12,748 nucleotides of DNA from a candidate division CSSED10-310 bacterium. GTDB taxonomy: Bacteria > CSSED10-310 > JAFGDC01. Both the position numbers and the translations under genes were made by a program. The notes beneath the pieces were generated by a model. That model saw nothing but the letters and a program-made list of their open reading frames with translations. It made no database searches and had not been told where the DNA came from. Positions 1 to 9,055 of the stretch are shown piece by piece. Within the stretch, counting starts at the first letter, position 1. Every line of letters starts with the position of its first letter. Location of the stretch: NCBI GenBank assembly GCA_016932295.1, contig JAFGDC010000469.1, positions 1 to 12,748 on the forward strand, given 5' to 3'.

Positions 1-1215
1 TCACCGCCCCTGCCGGGTCCGGCGCTCCTGCATCCGGGCCAGCTCCCGCTTGGCTTTCAGGTGCTCTTCCTCGGAGGAATCGGGCACCATGGCCTGGATG
101 ATCTTCAATTCCTTCTCGGCATCATCGTATTTTTTCATGCGCTGGTACTTGGTGGCCTGGAAGAAATGCAACTTGAGTTCCTTCTGCAGTTCCTTGGCGG
201 CCGTGTCCAGCATGGCCACGGCGTCCGTGTAGTAGTCGGGCCGCGTCTGGCAGTTCTGCAGGTACGCCACGCACAGCTCCAGCCGCTTGATGGATTCATA
301 CAGGTTGGCATAGACGATCTTCTTGGATTCGTACTTGGCCTTGCCCACCTCGTACGCGCTTTCCGCCATGGCCGGATCGCAGGGGAACTCCCGTTTCTCC
401 TCCACCCGCACCGTGCTCACACCCCACAACTCCTTGTTCGCCGGATTGCGGGGATTGACGAAGGCGACCACGTTGCCCTCCTCTGCCGTGATCAGGGAGC
501 CGGGCAGCAGCAGTTCCCGCTCGCCGCTCCAGTTGCCGCTGCCGGTTGGGGGGACATCGAGGATTTTCTCGCCGTTCAGAAAGATATCCAGCTCATCCTC
601 GTCGTCCACGTCCCAGACCTTGTAATACAGCGTCAGGGCTTCACCGCCCCCCTCGAATTCGTATTCCACCTTGCGGGAGTGGTTCTTGTCGCCGTTGGGC
701 ATGAAGCCCAGCTCGTGCTCGTAGGGCAGTTGGAAGGGGCGGTTCACCTTCACGGGAGGACGGATGAAATTTTTCCACAGGAACAGCGGCATGATGATCA
801 GGACCACGAGGATGAACGTAATGATCAGGGAGCGCGATGGCTTCCACATCCTGCGCTGCTTCTTCGGTTTTTCCTTCTTCCAGCTCAGTTCGAAGTCTTC
901 ACTTTCGGAGTCCGCGCCTTCCATGATGAATTCCATCACGGTGCCGCCGATCCTGATCTGATCGCCCGGCCGCAACTGGGTTTCGATGACCTTCTGGTTG
1001 TTGACCGCGGTGCCGTTGCGGCTGTTGTTGTCGCGCAACAGGTACACCCCGTTCTCCTCGATGATGATGGCATGGAGCCGGGAAGCCAGACGATCGTCGA
1101 TGATGATGTCACTGTCAGCCGCCCTGCCCAACAGGGTCTGGGGCCTGGTCAGCAGGAATTCGGCGCGAACCTCGGCGCCGTCGTAGATGATGAGGCGCGC
1201 ATGCGGACTGGTCAT
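1..1215 (-). CDS. Membrane protein: FHA domain, transmembrane helix, beta-rich region and C-terminal helical repeats
   Basis: About 404 residues. The N-terminal 100 residues form an FHA (phosphothreonine-binding) domain with the usual key residues: Gly30-Arg31, Ser45 and His48 in SRLHA, and Asn67-Gly68-Thr69. A charged linker (about 101-127) leads to one hydrophobic helix at about 128-147, so the FHA domain should be cytoplasmic and the rest periplasmic. Residues about 180-272 look beta-rich, with alternating hydrophobics and an FLNGEKILDV segment. Residues about 283-400 are helical and resemble tetratricopeptide (TPR) repeats, for example the KYDDAEKELKIIQ stretch. I chose the ATG at 1215 because GGGAGGAG lies five bases upstream; an upstream ATG at 1239 lacks such a site. 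It is the last visible gene of the cluster, 37 bases after tadC. The helical periplasmic part could do a job like TadD (a TPR protein of Tad systems), but that is inference. The stop is at the window edge; the protein is complete. Confidence 0.85.
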   Translation of the reverse strand: MTSPHARLIIYDGAEVRAEFLLTRPQTLLGRAADSDIIIDDRLASRLHAIIIEENGVYLLRDNNSRNGTAVNNQKVIETQLRPGDQIRIGGTVMEFIMEGADSESEDFELSWKKEKPKKQRRMWKPSRSLIITFILVVLIIMPLFLWKNFIRPPVKVNRPFQLPYEHELGFMPNGDKNHSRKVEYEFEGGGEALTLYYKVWDVDDEDELDIFLNGEKILDVPPTGSGNWSGERELLLPGSLITAEEGNVVAFVNPRNPANKELWGVSTVRVEEKREFPCDPAMAESAYEVGKAKYESKKIVYANLYESIKRLELCVAYLQNCQTRPDYYTDAVAMLDTAAKELQKELKLHFFQATKYQRMKKYDDAEKELKIIQAMVPDSSEEEHLKAKRELARMQERRTRQGR

Positions 1216-1252
1216 GAGTCTCCTCCCTGGGTCCGGCAAGGCCTCCGGCGGC

Positions 1253-2200
1253 TCACAGCAGCGCTCCCCGGAAGCCCTTGATGATTACCGGTCCGAACAG
1301 CAGCAGGAAGACGCTCGTAAAGATGAACAGCAGGGGGAAGATCATCTTGACCGGGGCTTCCATGGCGAGTTTTTCTGCCCGTTGCGAGCGGCGCAGGCGC
1401 AGCATTTCGGACTGGATCCTGAGGACCGGTCCCAAACTGGTGCCCAATTGATCAGCCTGGATGAGCGCCGAAACAACGGTGTTGAGGTTTTCGAGGTTCA
1501 CGCGGTTGGCCATATCCCGGAGCGCTTCGCGCCTGGTCTTGCCCATCTTGAGTTCCTGAAGCATCTGGAAGAGTTCCTCGCTCAACGGGCCGCGGGTGCG
1601 CTTCTTGGTGACAATGCGCTCCACCGCCGCGATGAAATCCAGTCCGGCTTCGATGGAGAGGGTCAGCAGGTCCAGTGTGTAGGGCAGGGAGCGGTTGATG
1701 GACTTGGTTCGCCGGGTGGTGGCATCGGTGAGCCAGATAAAGGGATAGACCACGCCGAAGATGAAGCCGCCGATGAGCAGCAGAGGGTGCCAGGCGCCGA
1801 ACACCGCTTCCGACACCAGGAAGAGGAAGATGGGCATGGACAAGGCGCTGAGTACGATGATGGCGATGTATTCATCGGGGGTGAAGGTGCCCGGACTGCC
1901 GGCGGTGGTGAGGTTGCGCTGCAATCGGTTGCGATACCCGGTGATAGGCATCTTGGAGACAAAGAAGGCGACATAACCGATAACCGGCAGCATGATACGG
2001 TATATGGGCGATTTTTTCCTGAGGTCATCGCGTACCCTGGTAAGGGTTCCGCGCTTGGGTAATGGGCTGTAGTCGACGCCCTCCAGCATCTTCTTCGGCT
2101 TGACGGAAAGGATGATCAGGAAGACGGCGCCGAACACGCAAAGGGAGATGGCGGTCAGGATGACGAAGCCCCTGACGTCCTGCAGCATGTAATCCAACAT
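1253..2200 (-). CDS. tadC: Tad pilus inner-membrane platform protein TadC
   Basis: 315 residues, typical of the TadC/GspF-like family. Hydrophobic helices lie at about 12-32, 111-131, 137-158 and 286-306. The type II secretion F domain spans roughly 173-305 and starts with the family-typical LPYTLDLLTLSIEAGLDF, followed by the LGTSLGPVLRIQSEMLR region at 252-268. In known Tad systems TadC pairs with TadB to form the inner-membrane platform that couples the ATPase to pilin polymerisation. The ATG is preceded by AAGGAGGA at good spacing. The gene follows tadB by 14 bases, the order expected for tadA-tadB-tadC. Confidence 0.95.
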   Translation of the reverse strand: MLDYMLQDVRGFVILTAISLCVFGAVFLIILSVKPKKMLEGVDYSPLPKRGTLTRVRDDLRKKSPIYRIMLPVIGYVAFFVSKMPITGYRNRLQRNLTTAGSPGTFTPDEYIAIIVLSALSMPIFLFLVSEAVFGAWHPLLLIGGFIFGVVYPFIWLTDATTRRTKSINRSLPYTLDLLTLSIEAGLDFIAAVERIVTKKRTRGPLSEELFQMLQELKMGKTRREALRDMANRVNLENLNTVVSALIQADQLGTSLGPVLRIQSEMLRLRRSQRAEKLAMEAPVKMIFPLLFIFTSVFLLLFGPVIIKGFRGALL

Positions 2201-2214
2201 CGGTCTCCTCCTTC

Positions 2215-3071
2215 CTAGATATCGATGGAGATGATGCGCCAGATGATGTAGGTGCCGATCCCCTCGAACAGCATGATGATGCCGAGGATTCCCCAGCCGA
2301 GCGGATCGGTGAAGAGCAGCGACATGGACGGTTTGTCCAGCAGATACATGATGAAACCGAGGGCGACTGGCAGCAGGCCCAGGATGAGCGCCTGGAGCCG
2401 GCCCTGGGCGGTGAGGGCATCGATCTTGCCTTCCAGCCGGCTGATTTCCCTGATGGTCTCGGCGATGCGATCGAAAATTTCCGCCAGGTTTCCGCCGGCG
2501 GTGCGGGCGATGATGATGGAGGTGACCACCAGGTCGAGATTATTGGACTGGATGCGTTCGGTCATGTTCTGCAGGGCCTTGTCCAGGTGGACGCCCAGCT
2601 TGTTCTCGCGAAGCATGAGGCCGAACTCCTGGGAGATGGGCGGGTTCATTTCCCGGCTCAGCATTTCAAGCGCCTGCACCAGGCTGAAACCGGCCTTGAG
2701 CGAATTGGAGAGGGTGCCGAGGGCATCGGTGAGTTGCTCGTCGAATTTTTTCAATCGTTTGTTTTTGAGCATGCGGAGGATCGTGCGCGGCAGCAGGTAT
2801 CCCAGGATGGCGCCGCCCACCAGGGCGCGGATGTCCTGGAACAGGATCAGGCCGAGCACCGCCAGGAGGAAAACGCTCAGCAGGTTGAGGTACAGTATCT
2901 GCTCCGGCGTGAACATGAGAAACATCTCGTCCAGGGTCTGGGCTGTCTGGGTGAGATATTTTTCCTCGTAGCGCTTGATTCCCTTACGGAACACCGCCCA
3001 GCCGGCGAACACGAAGAGGAGCACGGAGAGAAAGGTCAGCACGTAAATCAGGATCGGCAGGAACCCGCTCA

Positions 3072-3072
<1 letters not shown>
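2215..3072 (-). CDS. tadB: Tad pilus inner-membrane platform protein TadB
   Basis: About 285 residues. Hydrophobic helices lie at about 5-27, 58-78, 83-98, 228-246 and 257-280. The cytoplasmic T2SS F domain runs from about 110 to 225 and contains QLTDALGTLSNSLKAGFSL at 113-131 and the IARTAGGNLAEIFDRIAETI region at 188-207, which are hallmarks of TadB. It is the platform partner of TadC and of the ATPase. Two ATGs lie in tandem at 3075 and 3072. AAGGAGG sits only one base from the first and four from the second, so I prefer the second; the difference is one residue. Either start overlaps the cpaF stop codon (ATGATG), which implies translational coupling to the ATPase gene. Confidence 0.95.
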
Positions 3073-4802
<1,730 letters not shown>

Positions 4803-4858
4803 CTCTATTCCTCACCAGCGGACCGGGAAGTGTTCTTTATAATCATTGAGTTACAGTA

Positions 4859-4893
4859 GCAGGGGGGAGTTGTGGAGTCAACCTCCCCCCTGC
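4859..4893 (-). promoter_or_regulatory. Strong GC-rich hairpin between the secretin and ATPase genes
   Basis: GCAGGGGGGAG at 4859-4869 is the exact reverse complement of CTCCCCCCTGC at 4883-4893, an 11-bp stem. After a single-base bulge, TTG (4870-4872) pairs with CAA (4879-4881), closing a six-base loop. It is about 56 bases before the cpaF start. On the minus strand no U-run follows, so it does not look like a standard intrinsic terminator. It may stabilise the 3' end of the upstream mRNA, mark a processing point or set relative expression of the two halves. A TATAAA at 4841-4836 on the minus strand follows it, but I see no -35 at the right distance. Confidence 0.75.
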
Positions 4894-4955
4894 GTGGATT
4901 TCGATTCTCCCCCAGCCTGCGGGCCGGCGATCCTTCCCTTGCGAGGGTGCGGTCC

Positions 4956-4977
4956 GCGCCCCGCTGGCGGAGGGCGC
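4956..4977 (-). promoter_or_regulatory. Small inverted repeat just after the secretin stop codon
   Basis: GCGCCC at 4956-4961 pairs with GGGCGC at 4972-4977, a 6-bp stem with a ten-base loop, five bases beyond the cpaC stop. No U-run follows on the minus strand. It may act with the larger hairpin at 4859-4893 as an mRNA 3' structure. In a GC-rich gap a stem this short can arise by chance. Confidence 0.35.
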
Positions 4978-4982
4978 TCATG

Positions 4983-6257
4983 TCAGATCTTCAGATCGAT
5001 CTGCTCGAAAATATCGATGACAGCCTGGATGCGGGGGCTCTGGGAGGCGTCGTCGACGGGATTGATAATGGTGGGCGTGATGAACAGAACGCCGTCGGTC
5101 CTGCCGTTCTGGAACTCCTTTGAGCCGAACAGGTAGCCGATGATGGGGATGCGGCTGAAACCAGGCAGTCCGTCCAGCGCCTTGGCGTAGCTCTTGTTGA
5201 AGATGCCGCCGATGAGCATGGTCTGGCCGGCCTTCAGGTTGATGGTGGTCTTGCTGCGGTTGACCTTCAAGGCGGGGTAGCCCTGAACCGAGTTGGACCA
5301 GTCCAGTTCGCTGGATTCCAGTTCCAGGGGCATCAGCACGTTGTTGATCTTGTCGATTTCGGGAGTGGACTTGATGCTTGTGCCGTATTCCTTGTATTCC
5401 ACAGCACCGGCGGACCCTACGCCACCCTCGATGACGATGGGGTATTCACCGCCGATGAGGAAATCCAGTGCCTCGCCACTGCGGACGATGGCCTGATGTT
5501 CGGCCAGCAGGCGGTTGCGGTTGGTATCCTGGTTCAGCTTCAGGGGATTGAAGTTGACGCCCACCCGCACCGTGCCATACGGATCCTCCTCGGCATCGTC
5601 GTTGATCTCGCCGGGGGTCTGCGATTTCCGCATGTTCAGGGGCAGCGTGTAGTCGACAGTCACCAGATTGGCGGCGGGATTGAGCAACTGGTTCCAGTTG
5701 ACACCCAGCTTGGTAAGGGCCGTCTTCTCGATCTCGTAGAACTTGAACTCGATCTGGATCATCCGCTTCATCTGGATGTACGCCTTGTTATACTCGAGGA
5801 GCAGGATGACCTGCTTGGGATACATGGCTTCCACCATCTGCGCGCGCTTCAGGTCCTTCTCGCGGAACACCTCGCCGTCCAGCACCACGCGATCGCCCAC
5901 TACCTTGACCTGGACGCCTTCCACGTCGGTCAGCAGGTCTTCCACCTCGCGCTTGATCTGGCGGGGATCACGAGCCACCACCACGACGCGCAGGACGGAC
6001 TTGCCACCGGCGCTGTCCCAGATGGTCAGGGTGGTGCTGCCGGTATTGATGCCGGTCAGCAACATTTCACTCTCGCTGATCACCTTCACATCCGCGACAT
6101 TGGGATCACCCACCGCCACCCGGCGGACATTGCGGACGTCGATGCTCTTCTGTTCTCCGATCAGGATCGTGACCGCATCTTCCTGAGCCAGAGCTGCCAG
6201 CGTGGCGCCCAAGAGCACGGCCAGCAGGGTGAGCGAAACAAACAGGGTTCTCTTCAC
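4983..6257 (-). CDS. cpaC: Tad pilus outer-membrane secretin CpaC/RcpA
   Basis: 424 residues from the GTG at 6257. Residues 1-25 are a Sec signal peptide (KR, then a Leu/Ala-rich core ending in ALAQ). Residues about 27-96 are the secretin/pilus N domain (ILIGEQKSIDV, then VAVGDPNVADV, then GINTGSTTLTIWD), followed by a BON-like domain at about 100-155 (VQVKVVGDRVVLDGEV). The secretin core covers about 160-400 and ends with the classic KAGQTMLIGGIF and SRIPIIGYLFGSK motifs and LFITPTIINP. The protein should form the outer-membrane ring through which the Flp pilus exits. The reading frame extends upstream to a GTG at 6305, but the SD at 6266-6270 and the clean signal peptide fix the start at 6257. 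No RcpB or separate pilotin gene is visible. Confidence 0.94.
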   Translation of the reverse strand: MKRTLFVSLTLLAVLLGATLAALAQEDAVTILIGEQKSIDVRNVRRVAVGDPNVADVKVISESEMLLTGINTGSTTLTIWDSAGGKSVLRVVVVARDPRQIKREVEDLLTDVEGVQVKVVGDRVVLDGEVFREKDLKRAQMVEAMYPKQVILLLEYNKAYIQMKRMIQIEFKFYEIEKTALTKLGVNWNQLLNPAANLVTVDYTLPLNMRKSQTPGEINDDAEEDPYGTVRVGVNFNPLKLNQDTNRNRLLAEHQAIVRSGEALDFLIGGEYPIVIEGGVGSAGAVEYKEYGTSIKSTPEIDKINNVLMPLELESSELDWSNSVQGYPALKVNRSKTTINLKAGQTMLIGGIFNKSYAKALDGLPGFSRIPIIGYLFGSKEFQNGRTDGVLFITPTIINPVDDASQSPRIQAVIDIFEQIDLKI

Positions 6258-6265
6258 CGGATTCA

Positions 6266-6270
6266 CCTCC
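6266..6270 (-). promoter_or_regulatory. Ribosome binding site that fixes the GTG start of the secretin
   Basis: GGAGG on the minus strand, eight bases before the GTG at 6257. It lies inside the longer open frame that begins at 6305, so it decides in favour of the shorter protein, which then starts with a proper signal peptide. Confidence 0.75.
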
Positions 6271-6328
6271 AAAGATTGGTGCGTGTGATAGACATGGCCT
6301 AACACCTTAACTCCATCCCGCGCCGCGG

Positions 6329-7267
6329 TTACGGACGGGTTTTCTTGCGTTTCGAACCGGGGCCGCGGATGATGTCGATCTTGTCCTTCATGGCCTTGGT
6401 GCGCTTCTCCTGGATATCGTTGAGGAATTCCGGTTTGACGACATCGGTGAACTTGATGTTGGGCAGCGCCAGTTCGGTGATCATATCCTCGGGGTTGCGC
6501 AGGGCCAGGGTAATTTCACCGGTGGCCACGGCGTGAGTGAGCAATTCCGCTTCCAGAGGCGTCACCAGGACGGTAACGGTTCTGTACATGTTGTTCATTG
6601 CCTTGGCCGGGTTGTACACGGGTACGTTCATGCCGGCTGGCGGTTCCTCCGACATGTTCACATCGGGTATGAGGGACGAAGTGGCTTCCTTGCTGCCGAT
6701 GATGTCGCCCACCGCCAGGATGGTGACATTCTGCAGCAGCGTGACGGTCACCTGCTCGTACTGGTAGGAGAAATCCTGGTTGAAATTCAACAGGTCCTGC
6801 TTGGAGACCTTGACCTCACGCGGCGTTCGGAATGTGCCGATGATATCGACATGGTCGTTGGGCCGGAGGAGTCCGGCCACACCGGTGCGCATGGTGACAT
6901 CGAGGGTCAGGGCGCGTTCGCCATGGCTGATGATGCCGGCCAGGCCTTCTTCCGGCTCGGTGATAAAGTCGGTCCACAGGATCTGCTGCCCTTTGCGCAG
7001 GTCGTTGGCGGTAGTCATGCCGAGGATGAGATCGAGGTCCTTGGGCAGCACCGCGTTGGGGTTCAGATACTGTTTGGGAATCATCTGCGAGGTGACCTGC
7101 GTGCCCAGCAGGGCCGAGCCGGCGGGGACATCCTTGGCCACCACCAAGACCGAGACCATGTCCTTAGTCTTGCGCTCCGCCTTGAGCTGATGCAGGTACA
7201 GTTGAACGAGGACGACGGCCACCACCGCCAGAATCAATGCCAGGAGAAGAACCCCCTTCTGCCTCAT
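6329..7267 (-). CDS. cpaB: Tad pilus assembly protein CpaB/RcpC
   Basis: 312 residues. One N-terminal membrane anchor (about 5-24) is followed by an SAF domain at about 38-105 (VLVVAKDVPAGSALLG, typical of CpaB) and the RcpC/CpaB domain at about 118-260 (ERALTLDVT, then GLLRPNDHVDIIGTF, then VTVLVTPLEAELLTHA). The tail ends in a basic stretch (SKRKKTRP). CpaB is periplasmic and works with the secretin; in other systems it is proposed to gate or link the channel to the inner membrane. AAGGAG lies five bases before the ATG. It is the first gene after the sigma-70-like promoter at 7393-7420, with a leader of about 120 bases that contains a small hairpin close to the SD (about 7285-7302, CTCGG paired with CCGAG). 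Confidence 0.93.
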   Translation of the reverse strand: MRQKGVLLLALILAVVAVVLVQLYLHQLKAERKTKDMVSVLVVAKDVPAGSALLGTQVTSQMIPKQYLNPNAVLPKDLDLILGMTTANDLRKGQQILWTDFITEPEEGLAGIISHGERALTLDVTMRTGVAGLLRPNDHVDIIGTFRTPREVKVSKQDLLNFNQDFSYQYEQVTVTLLQNVTILAVGDIIGSKEATSSLIPDVNMSEEPPAGMNVPVYNPAKAMNNMYRTVTVLVTPLEAELLTHAVATGEITLALRNPEDMITELALPNIKFTDVVKPEFLNDIQEKRTKAMKDKIDIIRGPGSKRKKTRP

Positions 7268-7392
7268 GGTCGCTCCTTTCCATACTCGGCGGGTCCACCG
7301 AGGAACGCTTGTCCAGGGGCATCGCGCATATCCGCTGCGGTCGGCGTGACCGCCCGATCACACGTGGATTTACGACGAGCTACGGTGAGTAA

Positions 7393-7420
7393 ACTATAGT
7401 TATTCAGAGAATCTTGTCAA
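7393..7420 (-). promoter_or_regulatory. Near-consensus sigma-70 promoter for cpaB and the downstream machinery genes
   Basis: On the minus strand TTGACA (7420-7415), a 16-base spacer, then TATAGT (7398-7393): six of six and five of six matches to the -35 and -10 consensus. The predicted transcript start is about 7386, giving a leader of about 119 bases before cpaB. The -35 lies in the last codons of the upstream unrecognised gene and the -10 is just past its stop. It would let the secretin, ATPase and platform genes be expressed independently of the pilin promoter. Confidence 0.6.
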
Positions 7421-8384
7421 GATAAAGGATAGTGACACGGGTATCGGAAGCGCCCACATCCTTCTTGATGGCCAGGCTGCAGGTAGCCTGCGCACGGGTG
7501 AAAAGATACTTTTTCTCAGCGGCGGCTTGGGTGGACACATTGTCGAAGACGCGGTCGCTGCGCCAACCGGCGGCACCCATTGCATGCACATAAAAATTAT
7601 CCACCGCGGCCAGATCCGAGGCCGCCTGATAGCTCACCATGGCCATCCGACCCCCACTCGGCAGGTTCTGTTCCATGCTCACCAGCCTGGTACTGGCCGG
7701 TGGCCTGGGAACCTGGTCAAGATCAGCACCCGGCGCATCGCGCCTGACGGATGCGGTCATGCCCCGGATGGACTGGAAGGCGGCCGCCAGTTGCGGATCG
7801 CTGTTGATAAGCGCCACCTGGGCATTCAAGAACTGCCCGATATCGCAACCGACAGCCAGGTGACCGGCCAGTTCGGCCAGCTCCCCGCCGCGCGCCTCCA
7901 CGATTTCACCCAGTTCACGAGACAAGGGAGCAGCCAGATCGGCCAGCATACCGTCCGGCTCGAACTCGGTCCAACCCCTGGTGATGAGTGAGCTTCCGGT
8001 GGGTGGGTCCCAACTGGCGGAAACGATGGTGAGCAGACCATCGGCTTCGTATGCGACAACACCCCCGACATCGCGGATGTTCCAGAAGCGGATCTTGCCG
8101 TCCTGCGGCAGCGCCTGCATGACCTGCTCCAGGATGCGAGGCACCGTCTCCTGGCATGTACTGTAGGAAAGATGCAGCAGGCGACCGTTGACAGTCATCT
8201 CAGCCCGATGCGAGAACACTTCGCCGGGAACACTGCCAGCGCCGGTCTTCGCGAAACCGCGGCCGAGATCGTAGACCAGCGCCGCGGCTCGATCCATGCC
8301 ATAATACTGAGCACTGCCAAAGACCACCACGGCGAGAACAACAATAGTCATGGCCAGGAGCTTCCTGGTGGTGATACCCTTCAT
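7404..8384 (-). CDS. Unrecognised membrane-anchored protein in the Tad cluster
   Basis: 326 residues; I do not recognise the family. An N-terminal signal or anchor (about 8-25, KLLAMTIVVLAVVVFG) puts the rest in the periplasm. Two parts look alike: residues about 66-125 (a strand LLHLSYS, a helix VPRILEQVMQAL, then strands with KIRFWNI) and residues about 245-325 (a strand MAMVSYQ, a helix AVDNFYVHAMGAAGW, then strands). The second part resembles small bacterial domains with an FY-x-GW helix. The middle (about 140-235) is helical with acidic stretches. Cys77, Cys180 and Cys302 are present. The ATG at 8384 has AGGAGGT seven bases upstream and lies 13 bases after the tadE stop. Its place between the pseudopilins and cpaB suggests a periplasmic assembly or quality-control accessory, or a minor pilus factor. 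Confidence 0.8.
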   Translation of the reverse strand: MKGITTRKLLAMTIVVLAVVVFGSAQYYGMDRAAALVYDLGRGFAKTGAGSVPGEVFSHRAEMTVNGRLLHLSYSTCQETVPRILEQVMQALPQDGKIRFWNIRDVGGVVAYEADGLLTIVSASWDPPTGSSLITRGWTEFEPDGMLADLAAPLSRELGEIVEARGGELAELAGHLAVGCDIGQFLNAQVALINSDPQLAAAFQSIRGMTASVRRDAPGADLDQVPRPPASTRLVSMEQNLPSGGRMAMVSYQAASDLAAVDNFYVHAMGAAGWRSDRVFDNVSTQAAAEKKYLFTRAQATCSLAIKKDVGASDTRVTILYLDKIL

Positions 8385-8397
8385 ACCCAGTACCTCC

Positions 8398-9045
8398 TCA
8401 CACATCACTTTGCGGATATGGCGGCAGGAAGAACCACGGGGTCAGGGCCCACCAGCGGGGGAACCCCATCATCCATGGCATGGGCAGCCACCAGGGGGTC
8501 AGATCGTTGTCGAGCGCATAGGCGGCCAGGAACAGCTCCATGGTGATACCCCAGGGAAGATCCATGGTGGGCCAGGCCCAGGGGTTGCCGTCCACCATCA
8601 ACCCCGCCTTGTGCTTCTTCTGCCCGATAAAACTCAGATACCCGGGCGGATCGTACCGATAGGACACCTCGCCGGTGGTGGACAGCTCCCAGACATTGGG
8701 ATTGAGCGGCAGCACCAGCCCCTCCAACAACTGGTCGTGGTAGGCGAAAGCCGCGGCGGTGGTGAACATGCCGCCGATATTGATCCAGGGATACGTATCG
8801 GTACTCTTGGAAGAATTGGCCGGTCCCACATCGGAGAAGAAATGATCGTGAATATTCCCCGAGCCGAAGCCACGGGCTGTCTTGAGGGTCAGGTAGCGCG
8901 CCGCCATCGCGACACGGCCCTTGTACACCACCGCCTGACCGAAATACAGCACGGCGTAAAACATGAGGGTCAGCACCGGCACCACGATAACGAACTCGGC
9001 CATGCTCTGTCCCCGCTGGCCGCGCCTGGTTCGTGCTAGGATCAT
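8398..9045 (-). CDS. TadE-like pseudopilin (second copy) with Trp/Pro-rich tail
   Basis: 215 residues. The N terminus is a prepilin-type signal: Arg-rich leader, Gly12, then QSMAEF, which gives the G/XXXXE cleavage motif with Glu17 at +5, followed by a hydrophobic helix at about 18-40. The family-typical GRVAMAARYLTL follows at 43-54. The C-terminal 35 residues are extremely rich in Trp and Pro (Trp185, 186, 191, 198, 199 and 204). TadE proteins are pseudopilins cut by TadV and needed for Flp pilus assembly, possibly at the tip. Tandem ATGs at 9048 and 9045 follow GAGAGG; the second has the better spacing of six. It follows the TadG-like gene by about ten bases. Confidence 0.85.
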   Translation of the reverse strand: MILARTRRGQRGQSMAEFVIVVPVLTLMFYAVLYFGQAVVYKGRVAMAARYLTLKTARGFGSGNIHDHFFSDVGPANSSKSTDTYPWINIGGMFTTAAAFAYHDQLLEGLVLPLNPNVWELSTTGEVSYRYDPPGYLSFIGQKKHKAGLMVDGNPWAWPTMDLPWGITMELFLAAYALDNDLTPWWLPMPWMMGFPRWWALTPWFFLPPYPQSDV

Positions 9046-9055
9046 CATGCACCTC

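Noticed and set aside
61..1281. Long plus-strand open frame (406 residues) opposite the FHA protein gene
   Set aside because: Shadow of the GC-rich minus-strand gene; low-complexity His/Gln/Gly-rich translation and no family features. The same applies to the other long plus-strand frames (for example 1187-2062, 5496-6302 and 6533-7399).
4836..4841. TATAAA as a promoter for cpaF
   Set aside because: No -35 hexamer at 16-18 bases; the upstream bases are the C-rich arm of the hairpin. Kept only as a remark.
6258..6305. Longer secretin starting at GTG 6305
   Set aside because: It would place 16 polar residues before the signal peptide and put a good SD inside the coding region; the GTG at 6257 fits better.
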